The notes beneath the pieces are model-generated. The model saw only the letters and a program-made list of their open reading frames with translations. It ran no database searches and was not told the origin of the DNA. The position numbers were made by a program, and so were the translations under genes. Of a DNA stretch of 64,000 nt, positions 41,584 to 50,670 are shown piece after piece; within the stretch, counting starts at the first letter, position 1, and the number at the start of each line of letters is the position of its first letter. Where the stretch lies: positions 63,976 through 127,975 of the forward strand of contig NZ_KE383935.1 in the NCBI RefSeq assembly GCF_000422845.1. Direction: 5' to 3'. This stretch comes from Oceanobacter kriegii DSM 6294. GTDB lineage: Bacteria; Pseudomonadota; Gammaproteobacteria; Pseudomonadales; Oceanobacteraceae.

Positions 41584-42606
41584 ATGTTGAAAATAAAAAA
41601 GAGCATTCGCTCCGCTTTGGCGGGCTCTGCCATGATGTTGGCTGCGGGCGCAAGCCTGGTCGCTGAAACTGCCGCTGCTGCTGAGCACAACTGGCGCTTC
41701 AGCAACCTGTACGGCCGTGGCACTGCATTCGGTGAACTGTACGAAAACCTGGGCAAGAACATCGAAGAGCTGTCTGACGGCGAAATCAAGGTACAGGTTC
41801 TGTACTCTGGTGAAGGCGTTGGTACTCAGGGTCTGCTGGGTGCGGTTAAAACCGGTCTGATCACCATGGGTGCTCCATTCCAGTCCATGCACGCTGGTGA
41901 ACTGCCTGCCGGTGTGGTTGAAATCGGTCTGCCAGGCGGCACCGCCGACACTGACGAACTGTACGACCTGTTCCACAACAAGGGTTGGGACAAGGTGCTG
42001 GAAAAAGCCTACGGCTCCCAGGGCATGGTATGGCTGGAACCATACATTCAGCCACCGGTTTACATCATCACCAAGAAGCCAATCAACTCTGTTGAAGACT
42101 TCAAAGGCATGAAGATCCGTGCGCCAGGCGCTTACGGCAAGTTCCTGCGTAACCTGGGTGCTTCCCCGGTTTCCCTGGCCTGGTCTGAAATCTACACCTC
42201 CCTGGCCACTGGCGTGATCGACGGTTCCATCGGTTCCAACATGATCGACCACCGCGACGGTAACCACGTTGAAGTAGCCAAGTACATGTACAAGCTGCCT
42301 CTGGCTGGTGCTCAGGTACTGCCAATCGTTGTTAACCGCAACGCCTGGAAGAAGCTGGATGACGATCAGAAAGCCGCCGTTCGCAAGGCCACTGAAATCC
42401 ACGCTAAAGAACAGCTGGAAAACTCCAAGAAGTGGGAAGCTGAAGCCGTGGCTGAAATGGAAGCCAAGGGTCTGAAGTGGTCTCCAGAGCCAAGCGAAGC
42501 TGACAAGGCTGCCTGGAAAGCCGCTGGTGCTGGCCTGTACGACGAGTACGCTGCCAAAGACAAGTACAGCAAGCAGCTGATCGAGATTCTGAAAAAAGAA
42601 TCCTGA
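41584..42606 (+). CDS. TRAP transporter solute-binding protein
   Basis: A 340-residue DctP-family periplasmic protein. The signal peptide is cut near AAAA (residue about 32). Family blocks: WRFSNLYGRGTAFGELYENLGKNIEELSDGEIKVQV, FKGMKIRAPGAYGKFLRNLGASPVSLAWSEIYTSLATGVIDGSIG. The Arg of KIRAPG is the usual carboxylate contact. Codon use looks biased toward efficient codons, suggesting high expression. ATG 41584 lacks a strong ribosome-binding site. It heads the TRAP operon but is separated from the permease genes by a strong terminator and 395 bp. Confidence 0.9.
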   Translation: MLKIKKSIRSALAGSAMMLAAGASLVAETAAAAEHNWRFSNLYGRGTAFGELYENLGKNIEELSDGEIKVQVLYSGEGVGTQGLLGAVKTGLITMGAPFQSMHAGELPAGVVEIGLPGGTADTDELYDLFHNKGWDKVLEKAYGSQGMVWLEPYIQPPVYIITKKPINSVEDFKGMKIRAPGAYGKFLRNLGASPVSLAWSEIYTSLATGVIDGSIGSNMIDHRDGNHVEVAKYMYKLPLAGAQVLPIVVNRNAWKKLDDDQKAAVRKATEIHAKEQLENSKKWEAEAVAEMEAKGLKWSPEPSEADKAAWKAAGAGLYDEYAAKDKYSKQLIEILKKES

Positions 42607-42620
42607 TCACTGATGTGATG

Positions 42621-42662
42621 ACAACGCCGCAGGGTCAGGAATGCTCTGCGGCGTTGTTGTTT
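42621..42662 (+). terminator. Strong terminator between binding protein and permease genes
   Basis: ACAACGCCGCAG (42621-42632) pairs perfectly with CTGCGGCGTTGT (42646-42657), followed by TGTTT. It should end most transcripts after the binding-protein gene, giving excess binding protein. Confidence 0.85.
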
Positions 42663-43001
42663 CTGGAAGTGCGAAATATCGTACACCTGTTAGAGGCGTA
42701 AACAGCATTGAAGCTGAAGCCCGGCTTCAAAACGCCACTGATGTAAATAACAAATGAAATGGCCACGAGCAGCAGCGATGCCGCCGATGCGTCAGTCAAA
42801 CAAGAAAGACCCGGACACACTGGTAAGGATGCCAGTCGAACAGGCCAGCTGTGGCAGGGATTCCATGGCCTCAGTCCGTGATTTTGCCGTGCAAACCAAA
42901 ATGGCGAATCGTCAGCGCAGCGCGTACGGGAGCCCCAAACCCCGATGCCACAAGCGTCGTTCGCTCTGAAGATCGTTATTTAACTCCCTGGTGACCCCTT
43001 T
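42663..43001. other. Gene-free spacer within the TRAP locus
   Basis: About 340 bp ahead of the small permease gene. It holds TTGAAGC/GCTTCAA, an inverted repeat at about 42708-42730. A short frame at 42754-42969 has no family signature or ribosome-binding site and is probably not a gene. It may contain a promoter for the permease genes. Confidence 0.5.
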
Positions 43002-43601
43002 ATGGTGACTCCAATCCTGAAATTCCTGTGTCGCGCCAGCGATGCAATTGTGATGGTGGCCGGACACATTGCCGCCATGCTGATGCCGGTACTTGCCGGC
43101 GTGGTAGCGTTTGAAGTGTTCTCGCGCTATGTCCTCGATGCGCCAACCATTTGGGGCTACGACACCGCCCTGTTCCTGTTTGGTTACATTGCCGCCCTTG
43201 GCGGTGCCTACGCCCAGCAAAAACGCGCCCACATCAACGTCGACATCCTGTACCTGAAAGTGTCTGGCACCTCGCGTCGTATTTTTGATTTGCTCACCGG
43301 CGTGCTGGCGATGTTCTTCCTCTACGTGATGATCATCATGGCGCTGGGCAAATACGAAGAAGCCATTGAATTTGACTACCGCACCCAAAGCGAGTGGTCC
43401 GCCCCGATGTGGCACTTCTGGGTGATGATTGTGATTGCGGCCGGTTTGTTCCTGATGCAGCTGATCCGTGACTTCATTGCCAACGTCTACCGTCTGGTTA
43501 CCGGCCAGCCTCTGATGGCCGCCGATGAAGCCGACGACAGCGACGACGATTTTTCCGACAACACCTCTGACTCGTCCGAGTCAGCCCAGAAGACTTCCTG
43601 A
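43002..43601 (+). CDS. TRAP transporter small permease (DctQ)
   Basis: A 199-residue membrane protein with four hydrophobic helices (about residues 12-35, 45-65, 90-110, 135-155) and a DctQ-type signature region (FEVFSRYVLDAPTIWGYDTALFLFGYIAALGGAYAQQKRAHINVD). The C-terminal 25 residues are highly acidic and serine-rich (DEADDSDDDFSDNTSDSSES), an unusual tail that should lie in the cytoplasm. It is followed by the large permease gene after 11 bp. Confidence 0.9.
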   Translation: MVTPILKFLCRASDAIVMVAGHIAAMLMPVLAGVVAFEVFSRYVLDAPTIWGYDTALFLFGYIAALGGAYAQQKRAHINVDILYLKVSGTSRRIFDLLTGVLAMFFLYVMIIMALGKYEEAIEFDYRTQSEWSAPMWHFWVMIVIAAGLFLMQLIRDFIANVYRLVTGQPLMAADEADDSDDDFSDNTSDSSESAQKTS

Positions 43602-43612
43602 GGAGATCCGCA

Positions 43613-44935
43613 ATGGGAATTGAATTGCTCACTGCCGTTCTGCTCGGCTGTATTCTTGTGGCCTTTGCACTGGGTGCTCAGGTGGGTCTGGCGCTGGGCG
43701 GTATCGCCATGGCGGTCGGCTACCTGACCTGGGGTGATGGCATTTTCAACCTGGTGCCAAGCACCATTGAATCGACCTTCTTCAGCTTCATTTTGCTGGC
43801 GATTCCGCTGTACATCTACATGGGTCAGCTGCTGACGAAATCCGGTATTGGCGACGCCATGTTCAACGCCAGCCAGATGATGATTGGTAAGGTACGTGGC
43901 TCACTGGCGATCTCTGTGATTGGCGTGTGCTCCATGATTGGCGCGATGGTGGGCATCATTGGTGCTGGCATCATGACCTCCGGCTCCATTGCCCTGAAGC
44001 CGATGCTGGAGCGTGGTTACGACCGCCGTATGGCGCTGGGTGTGATCATGGCCGGTGGCGCGCTGGGTATCCTGATTCCGCCATCCATTCCAATGATTAT
44101 GTTTGCTGCTGCCACCCAGAACTCGGTTGGCCGTATGTTCCTGGGCGCCATGGTGCCAGCCTTGGTAACCGTAATCTGTTTGATCGCTTACGTGGTTATC
44201 AGCTGCAAGCTGAACCCGGCCAAAGCGCCGCTGAACACCGCTGACGAAGAAAACCTGCAGCTGCCGGTACCGCAGAAAATCAAGATTGCCCGTGACGGCA
44301 TTCTGTCGATGCTGCTGATTGTACTGGTACTGGGTTCCATTATTACCGGTATCGCAACCCCAACCGAATCCGGTGCGCTGGGCGTAGTGGGTGCAGTGAT
44401 CCTGGCGATCATCTTCAAACGCTTCAAAGTCGATATGTTCCGCTTTGCGGGCCTGCAGACCGGCATTCTGGTGAGTGTGGCGATGTGGATTATTCTGGGC
44501 GCGTCGGTGTTCAGTAACTTCCACTTGCTGATGGGCGTACAGTCGATGGTGGCTGACTTTACCAACAGCCTCGACTTGCCGCCGATCATGATCATCATCA
44601 TGTTCCAGCTGATCATGCTGCTGCTGGGCTTCATCATCGATGAATTCATCATCGTACTGATGTGTGCGCCGCTGTTTACGCCGATTGCCGTGTCACTGGG
44701 TTACGACCCGATCTGGTTTGGCGTACTGATGATCATCAACATCCTGATTGCGGTACAAACCCCGCCGTACGGTTTCGCGCTGTTCTATCTCAAGGGCATT
44801 GCGCCTTCGGACGTGGGCATGGGTGAGATTTATCGCTCGGTGACGCCGTTTATTCTGGTGAACCTGTTTGTGCTCATACTCTGCATGATTTTCCCGGATA
44901 TTGTGCTGTGGTTGCCGCACGCGGTGATGGATTAA
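43613..44935 (+). CDS. TRAP transporter large permease (DctM)
   Basis: A 440-residue membrane protein with about twelve helices. DctM blocks include IPLYIYMGQLLTKSGI, GVIMAGGALGILIPPSIPMIMFAAATQNSVGRMFLGAMVPAL and GCA-like LLLGFIIDEFIIVLMCAPLFTPIAVSLGYDPIWFGVL, followed by QTPPYGFALFYLKG. It is the transport core that uses the sodium gradient. AGGAG precedes the ATG, and the stress-protein gene follows after 11 bp. Confidence 0.92.
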   Translation: MGIELLTAVLLGCILVAFALGAQVGLALGGIAMAVGYLTWGDGIFNLVPSTIESTFFSFILLAIPLYIYMGQLLTKSGIGDAMFNASQMMIGKVRGSLAISVIGVCSMIGAMVGIIGAGIMTSGSIALKPMLERGYDRRMALGVIMAGGALGILIPPSIPMIMFAAATQNSVGRMFLGAMVPALVTVICLIAYVVISCKLNPAKAPLNTADEENLQLPVPQKIKIARDGILSMLLIVLVLGSIITGIATPTESGALGVVGAVILAIIFKRFKVDMFRFAGLQTGILVSVAMWIILGASVFSNFHLLMGVQSMVADFTNSLDLPPIMIIIMFQLIMLLLGFIIDEFIIVLMCAPLFTPIAVSLGYDPIWFGVLMIINILIAVQTPPYGFALFYLKGIAPSDVGMGEIYRSVTPFILVNLFVLILCMIFPDIVLWLPHAVMD

Positions 44936-44946
44936 AGGAGCTGGAC

Positions 44947-45378
44947 ATGTACTACAAGATTCTGATTCCGGTCGATCTGGCCCATAAAACCGAGCTGCCA
45001 AAGCTGGTCGACGCCGCCCGTCACCTGACCAGCGACAGCCCACACGCCGACTTCAACTTCCTGTACGTGGATGAAAGCGGTGTCCACAAAGCCGGTGCGC
45101 CGTACATGGACCCGGACAAGGAAAAAGAACGCCGTCAGGACGTTAAAGACAAGCTGCTGGCACTGGTGCGTAACCTGATGCCAGACAACCTGCACAGCTT
45201 CTGCCACGTACGCCGTGGCACCATTCACGAGCAGATTCTGGAAGAAGCCAAAAAAATCCAGGCCGATGCCATCGTGATGCTGGCGCAGAAACCTGGCTTG
45301 AGCAGCTACTTCGTTGGCTCCAATGCCGAACGGGTAGTGCGACATGCCAAGTGCAGCGTGATGGTGGTACGAGACTAA
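44947..45378 (+). CDS. Universal stress protein, TRAP-associated
   Basis: A 143-residue UspA-fold protein. The ATP-binding GxxGxSxxxxxG-type loop is altered: LAQKPGLSSYFVGSNAERVVRHAKCSVMVV keeps VGSNAERVVRHA and the final strand. ATG 44947 is preceded by AAAGGAGC; the frame opening at 44908 overlaps dctM and is unlikely. The order binding protein, small permease, large permease, Usp is that of the Halomonas ectoine transporter teaABCD, where TeaD (a Usp) tunes transport. A similar regulatory role here is inference. Confidence 0.88.
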   Translation: MYYKILIPVDLAHKTELPKLVDAARHLTSDSPHADFNFLYVDESGVHKAGAPYMDPDKEKERRQDVKDKLLALVRNLMPDNLHSFCHVRRGTIHEQILEEAKKIQADAIVMLAQKPGLSSYFVGSNAERVVRHAKCSVMVVRD

Positions 45379-45416
45379 CGGTAGTTAGCTCTTACTGACC
45401 CTACGACGGTAAAAAA

Positions 45417-45450
45417 GCGGCCCTGGAGGACAACCTTCAGGGCCGTTTTT
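45417..45450 (+). terminator. Intrinsic terminator after TRAP operon
   Basis: CGGCCCTG (45418-45425) pairs with CAGGGCCG (45438-45445), followed by five T. Confidence 0.9.
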
Positions 45451-45694
45451 GTTTTGAGGTATTCCGTACCTCACTCTATTTCGTTTGGCCCAAATAGTCC
45501 TATGGTCCTCCTGTGTCTGCTTTGCACAGGCACAGCGGCATAGAAGTATTTGGCCAGTTTCTACTACCAGAGTACTGTTTTTTATCTAACGGTTGTTATG
45601 TGGTCTGTTAGCTTCCAGTCGTAACGTTAAGTGCGTTGTTTGTTACCAGTGACTGACTTATGTTTACAGTAATCCACGCATTCGTGAGGTGCTT
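45451..45694. other. Gene-free spacer upstream of diguanylate cyclase
   Basis: About 240 bp with a CTGTGTCTGC/GCACAGGCACAG partial inverted repeat near 45510-45535 and A/T-rich promoter-like sequence after 45580. No gene seen. Confidence 0.5.
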
Positions 45695-47782
45695 GTGAAC
45701 AAGTCTCTCTGGTTGGTCGTTGCCTTTTGGATGGCTGCTTTCGAGGTCGCTTTTGCCGACGTGGCGCGTTCAATCACTGCTTCTACGCAGGCTGCTCCCT
45801 TGTCTGTATCGGCGCCGGTAGATGTATCATCTGAATCTTCGGTGCCCGCGTGGTTGTTGTCGTTACGACAGTCTTCGGTTGATCAAGCGGCTGACCCAAT
45901 CTCTATTCATCCTGCATCTTCTGATCAAGCTGCCGCTAACCAGACGCTCACGACTCAGACTCTCGCGGCTCATACAGCCCCTGCTACGGCGGCTTTGCTG
46001 GATAACCAGCAGGATGCGATTTCGATTCGTGCCACGCATGTTGTTGCCGGTGACGCTGGCTGGTTGGATTTACCCCAGTTACTGGCGTTGGAAGACCCCG
46101 GCTGGCAGCCGCTGGTCAGTGAATCGCTGGTGAATCATCTGGATCAGCCGATATGGCTGTATGTGCGTTTGCAGTGGCAGCAGCCGTTGCAGGACGCGCG
46201 CTGGTTGCAGGTCGCCTGGCCGTATTTGACCCGGGTAGAAGCGCACGTTCGTGATCTTCGCAGTAACGAGTGGGTGTCGATGGCGTCAGCCAAGTCGCAT
46301 TGGGCTGGTGAGCATAATTACCTGCCCCACGTGGTGCCATTGATCGACGATGGCTTTCAGGACGTTGAGCTGTTTTTGCGGGTGGAGTCGCCCGCCAAGC
46401 TGATCGTGCCGTTGAAAATCTGGAAAAGTCACGCTTACGAAAGCTGGGACAACACCCGCACTTTATGGCTTGGGATGTTCTTCGGCGTACTGTTGGCGAT
46501 GGCGGTCTATAACTTTTCGCTGACGGTATTTGTGCGTGACTCCAGCTATGGCTTTTATGGGCTGTATGTACTGTCGATGCTGTTTTACACGCTGGGGGTC
46601 ACGGGAGTGGGGCAAACCTACGTCTGGAGCGGCTCTTATTGGCTCGACGAGCATGTCTACGGCGTCAGCAGCAGTCTGGCATTTTTGTGTGCCACGCTGT
46701 TTATCCAGCGGTTTTTGAATTTGTGGCATTACGGTGGCTGGCTGATTGTGTACAGTGTCAGTCTGGCGCTGTTCTGGGGCCTGATGGTGCTAGGCTACCT
46801 GATTGAACCCACCGCCTGGCTGATGGTTCTGGAAGACATCGGTGCCATTGCCAGTTGCTTTATTGCCATTGCCACCGGGATTGCGGTGTGGCGCAAGGGC
46901 AATGTGTCGGCCAAGTACGTCACCATTGCCTGGTCGATTCTGATTGCGGCGACGTTTTTGCTGATGGCCGGGCTCAGTGGTTTGATTCCGATGCTGGGTT
47001 GGTTCCAGCCATTCCAGAACGTCGGTATCGTGCTGGAAACCATGTTGCTGTCGTTGGCTCTGGCGGAGCAAATTAACCGCGAGCGCAAGCAGCGGCAGCA
47101 GGCGCAGGAAATGTCGTTGCTGTATTACCGCAAGGCCGACGAAGCGCGTATTCGGGCGCTGGAAGTCGAGCGGCAGGCCAAAAGCCAGCTGGAAGATCAG
47201 GTTGACCGTCGTACCCGCGAGTTACGCATGGCAGTGTCGGAGCTGGAAGCCGTGAACGCCGAACTGGATTCGCGCAGCAAAATGGATGGTCTGACCGGCC
47301 TGGCCAACCGTCGCTATTTCGACACCATGCTGGTGCGGGAGGTGGTGATGGCGCAGCAGTCCGACGAGCCACTGTGCCTGATCATGGGCGATATCGACCA
47401 CTTCAAGCAGCTCAACGATAACTATGGCCACGTTGCTGGCGACGCCTGCCTGATGATGGTGGCCAGTCTGTGGCGCGACATTCTGGCACCGGAAGATGGC
47501 ATTGTGGCGCGCTTTGGCGGCGAGGAATTGATTGCCATTTTGCCCGCCTGTGAACAGCCCCAGGCATTGCAGCTGGCGGAGCGTATTCGTCATGCCATTG
47601 AGGTGCGGCCGTGCTTTTATGATGGCGTGGCCATTCGTACCAGTATGTCGTTCGGGGTACTGCAAGTGCAGTGCTCATCCGATCCCGCCTTGCTGTTGAA
47701 GCAGGTGGATGCGGCGCTGTACGAAGCCAAGCATCAGGGGCGTAACCGGGTGGTGTGTTATTCCTCATTGAACGTGTCTTGA
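45695..47782 (+). CDS. Membrane diguanylate cyclase with 7TMR-DISM sensor
   Basis: A 695-residue protein: signal peptide (cut near AFA, residue about 22), a Ser/Ala/Gln-rich low-complexity stretch to about 105, a periplasmic 7TMR-DISMED2-like beta domain (about 110-250), seven transmembrane helices (about 255-460), a coiled coil, and a GGDEF domain. The catalytic loop is RFGGEEL, so c-di-GMP synthesis is expected. The usual inhibitory RxxD just before it reads APED, so feedback inhibition at that site is probably lost. Start GTG 45695 with GAGGT upstream. The ligand of the sensor is unknown. It is monocistronic. Confidence 0.88.
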   Translation: MNKSLWLVVAFWMAAFEVAFADVARSITASTQAAPLSVSAPVDVSSESSVPAWLLSLRQSSVDQAADPISIHPASSDQAAANQTLTTQTLAAHTAPATAALLDNQQDAISIRATHVVAGDAGWLDLPQLLALEDPGWQPLVSESLVNHLDQPIWLYVRLQWQQPLQDARWLQVAWPYLTRVEAHVRDLRSNEWVSMASAKSHWAGEHNYLPHVVPLIDDGFQDVELFLRVESPAKLIVPLKIWKSHAYESWDNTRTLWLGMFFGVLLAMAVYNFSLTVFVRDSSYGFYGLYVLSMLFYTLGVTGVGQTYVWSGSYWLDEHVYGVSSSLAFLCATLFIQRFLNLWHYGGWLIVYSVSLALFWGLMVLGYLIEPTAWLMVLEDIGAIASCFIAIATGIAVWRKGNVSAKYVTIAWSILIAATFLLMAGLSGLIPMLGWFQPFQNVGIVLETMLLSLALAEQINRERKQRQQAQEMSLLYYRKADEARIRALEVERQAKSQLEDQVDRRTRELRMAVSELEAVNAELDSRSKMDGLTGLANRRYFDTMLVREVVMAQQSDEPLCLIMGDIDHFKQLNDNYGHVAGDACLMMVASLWRDILAPEDGIVARFGGEELIAILPACEQPQALQLAERIRHAIEVRPCFYDGVAIRTSMSFGVLQVQCSSDPALLLKQVDAALYEAKHQGRNRVVCYSSLNVS

Positions 47783-47844
47783 TCCGGAACAGCGAGACGC
47801 TGCTGTGATCTGATAGCGTTCCAGGGTCTTTCTCGAGGTGTGTT

Positions 47845-48420
47845 ATGACATTGATTTATCTCGCTGGGCCAGAGGTCTTTTTGCCCAACGCCGTGGAGCA
47901 AGGAGCGGCGAAAAAAGCCCTGTGCGAGCAGTACGGTTTTAAAGGCCTGTATCCACTGGATGCCGAGCTGGACCCGGATGCCTACGACAGCCCGCAGGCG
48001 ATGGCGTTTGCCATTAGCCGTGGCAATGAACAGTTGATTCAGCAGGCAGACGTCATCATTGCCAACCTGACGCCATTTCGGGGCGTCAGTGCCGATGTGG
48101 GCACGGTTTACGAACTGGGTCTGGCGCGTGGGTTGGGTAAAACCCTGTTGGCCTACAGCAACGACGTTCGGCCGTTTGCCGAGCGTTCCTATGCCATGTT
48201 TGGCCCGGCTGAGGCGGTGTACAGTGCCTCCGGCGAGTTGGCCATGATCGACCGCGATGGCAACAGCATTGAAGACTTCAGCCTCAGCGACAATCTGATG
48301 ATTGAAGGTGGCATACAGCTGGCCAAAGGCCGCTTTATGACGCAGGAATCCAGCGCTGCCGAGCGACTGACCGATCTGAGCGGCTTTGAAGCGCTGCTGC
48401 AATGGCTGGCGGCGGGCTAA
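47845..48420 (+). CDS. Nucleoside 2-deoxyribosyltransferase
   Basis: A 191-residue protein. The family opening IYLAGPEVF binds the base, and ADVIIANLTPFRGVSADVGTVYELG holds the catalytic Glu (in YELG). It swaps nucleobases between 2'-deoxyribosides, a salvage step, or acts as a nucleotide hydrolase. Its closest neighbours (diguanylate cyclase upstream by 62 bp, DUF748 gene downstream by 67 bp) do not explain its role. Confidence 0.88.
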   Translation: MTLIYLAGPEVFLPNAVEQGAAKKALCEQYGFKGLYPLDAELDPDAYDSPQAMAFAISRGNEQLIQQADVIIANLTPFRGVSADVGTVYELGLARGLGKTLLAYSNDVRPFAERSYAMFGPAEAVYSASGELAMIDRDGNSIEDFSLSDNLMIEGGIQLAKGRFMTQESSAAERLTDLSGFEALLQWLAAG

Positions 48421-48487
48421 GCGGAACGAAACCGTCTGAATCCACTCCCATTCCTTGAAACGGAAAGCAATCGGGGTGGGAGGATTC

Positions 48488-49675
48488 ATGGCTCGAACGC
48501 ACAAACGACGCTGGGGCATAGCACTGGTGTTATTGCTGTTGGCGACATTGCTGGTAGCGCAACTGATACTGCCCGTGGTGGTGAAGCGGGTTCTTAACAG
48601 TCAGCTGGAAGACATGGGGGATTACACCGGCCATGTCGAAGACGTTGGCATCGCGCTGTACCGGGGTGCGTATCAAGTCCGCGATTTACGCATCGCCAGA
48701 ATCGCTGACCATCAACAACCGGTGCCTTTCTTTCGAACCGAAAACATCGATATTTCCGTCAGCTGGCGTGCCTTGTGGCATGGCTATGTGCTGGCTGATT
48801 TACGCTTCGACCGCCCCGAACTCAACTTTGTCGACAGCGCCTCTGAACAAGGGGATCAGGCCGGTCAGGGGACTGACTGGCAACAGGTCTTGAATGAACT
48901 GGTGCCGGTGACCATTAACCGGGTCGATATCGTCGACGGCGTTGTCGCCTTCCGTAATTTTGAATCCGAACCTCCGGTGAATGTGCAGCTGACCGAGTTG
49001 AACGCGTCGGCCACCAATTTGACCAACGTCAACGGTATTCATGGCAATCGGGTGGCCAGTCTGGAGGCCAACGGGCTGGTGCTGAATCACGCCGACTTGT
49101 CGCTAAAAGCCGAGTTTGATCCGTTCAAGGAAAAGGACTTTGTGGTGGCGCTGAAATTCAACCGCTTCTCGTTGCCGATGCTCAACCCGCTGGCACAGGC
49201 TTATGCGTCGCTCGACTTTGCCGCCGGCACGGGTGAGCTGGTCAGCGAGCTGCAAGTCCGCGATGGCAAGCTGACGGGGTATGTGCGGCCGTTATTGAAA
49301 AACGTCGACATCCTGAATTGGGATCAGGACGTGAAAGAGCAGGGTGACGGCCCGTTCCAGCTGGCCTGGGAAGGGCTGGATGGCGGTTTGGCCGCGCTGT
49401 TCACCGACGGTGAAACCGATCAGATCGCCACCCAGATCGACGTTGAAGGCACCCTCGACGACCCACAAATCAGCACCTGGGATGCGGTTGTGAACGCCCT
49501 GCAAAATGCCTTTGTTGAAGCCTACAGCGACCGCTTCGAGGGGCTGTTTGAGCACGCCACCGACGAGCAGCCGCTGGTGGAAGATACCCCGCAACCGGCT
49601 CACCCGGACAATACGCCCAAAACCCGTTCAGAGACCAGGGCGGAAACCAAAGCAGAAATCGAAGTAAGTAAATAG
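48488..49675 (+). CDS. DUF748/AsmA-like membrane-anchored protein
   Basis: A 395-residue protein with one N-terminal transmembrane helix (about residues 8-30, IALVLLLLATLLVAQLILPVVV) and a long periplasmic beta-rich region containing DUF748-type blocks (VEDVGIALYRGAYQVRDLRIAR, LRFDRPELNFVD, INRVDIVDGVVAFRNFESEPPVNVQL). It resembles AsmA-like bridge proteins thought to act in envelope lipid transport. The C-terminal 35 residues are Pro/Thr/Glu-rich and probably disordered. ATG 48488 has GGGAGG upstream and is preferred to 48455. Confidence 0.8.
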   Translation: MARTHKRRWGIALVLLLLATLLVAQLILPVVVKRVLNSQLEDMGDYTGHVEDVGIALYRGAYQVRDLRIARIADHQQPVPFFRTENIDISVSWRALWHGYVLADLRFDRPELNFVDSASEQGDQAGQGTDWQQVLNELVPVTINRVDIVDGVVAFRNFESEPPVNVQLTELNASATNLTNVNGIHGNRVASLEANGLVLNHADLSLKAEFDPFKEKDFVVALKFNRFSLPMLNPLAQAYASLDFAAGTGELVSELQVRDGKLTGYVRPLLKNVDILNWDQDVKEQGDGPFQLAWEGLDGGLAALFTDGETDQIATQIDVEGTLDDPQISTWDAVVNALQNAFVEAYSDRFEGLFEHATDEQPLVEDTPQPAHPDNTPKTRSETRAETKAEIEVSK

Positions 49676-49764
49676 AGTACCAAGATTGCGCATCAGCGGT
49701 TTAGCGGTCGCTGATTGGCTCTGCGACAGTGGAGGTTTTCCACCGCCAAGCGGAGACAATAATA

Positions 49765-50523
49765 ATGACAGCTTCCTTGACCGGCTCACTGGCCGCCAAC
49801 TTGCCCCTGCAACATCAATACGCCTTGATCACCGGTGCCGCGTCCGGCATTGGCCTGGCCAGTACCCGCGCCATGGTGGCCGCCGGTGCTACCGTGGTGA
49901 TGGCCGACCGTGACGCCGCTGCGCTGGCGGCGGCGCAGCAGTCCCTCGGTGACGCAGTGATTCCGCTGGAGGTCGATTTGCTGGACGTAGAGCAGTGTCG
50001 CCAGCTGATTCCACAAGCCCTGCAACGGGTGCCTCATATCAACATCTTTCACGCCAATGCCGGTATGTATCTGGGTGGCGATCTGATCGACAACAGCAGC
50101 GATGCCATAGACCGGATGTTGAACCTCAACGTCAATGTGGTGATGAAAAACGTCCACGACCTATTGCCCCATATGATCGAGCGCCAAACCGGCGATATCA
50201 TTGTCACCAGCTCGGCAGCGGCTACCAAGGCGGTGGAGTGGGAACCCGTGTACTCACCGTCGAAATGGGCAGTGGACTGTTTTGTTCAGGCCACCCGTCG
50301 GCAGGTGCTGCAACACGGTTTGCGGATGGGCACGATTTCTCCGGGGCCGGTCGAAACCGCGCTGTTGGCCGACTGGCCTGAGGAAAAACTGCAACAGGCG
50401 AAGGAAAAGGGCACCTTGATTGCCGCTGAGGAAATTGCCGAAACCATTCTGTTTATGCTGACGCGGCCACGGGGCATGACCATTCGCGATATGGTGATCG
50501 TGCCGAGCGGTTTTGACTTCTAA
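49765..50523 (+). CDS. Ribitol 2-dehydrogenase-like SDR
   Basis: A 252-residue short-chain dehydrogenase: NAD-binding GAASGIG, structural HANAGMYLGG, catalytic Ser in TSSAAAT, and YSPSK with Tyr and Lys. The stretches FHANAG, WEPVYSPSKWAV, ATRRQVLQHGLRMG, PGPVETALLADWP and the ending RDMVIVPSGFDF match Klebsiella ribitol dehydrogenase as I know it. The reaction would be ribitol to D-ribulose with NAD. ATG 49765 follows CGGAGA. A carbohydrate-type ABC binding protein is encoded next, in agreement with polyol use, but no ribulokinase is nearby. Confidence 0.82.
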   Translation: MTASLTGSLAANLPLQHQYALITGAASGIGLASTRAMVAAGATVVMADRDAAALAAAQQSLGDAVIPLEVDLLDVEQCRQLIPQALQRVPHINIFHANAGMYLGGDLIDNSSDAIDRMLNLNVNVVMKNVHDLLPHMIERQTGDIIVTSSAAATKAVEWEPVYSPSKWAVDCFVQATRRQVLQHGLRMGTISPGPVETALLADWPEEKLQQAKEKGTLIAAEEIAETILFMLTRPRGMTIRDMVIVPSGFDF

Positions 50524-50670
50524 CCTGAGCAACAGCGGCAGGATGCACGTTATTGTCGTAAGGCGCTGGAAAGTCAGCTGGCTTGTGCTTCCGGTTTGGA
50601 GGTTTGAGAACTAATATACACTTCGTAATTGTCCGACAATCCTATAAAAGAATAATGCCGGAGAAGCAGT

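Noticed and set aside
42754-42969. Open frame of 71 codons between TRAP genes
   Set aside because: No ribosome-binding site, no family pattern, composition like non-coding sequence.
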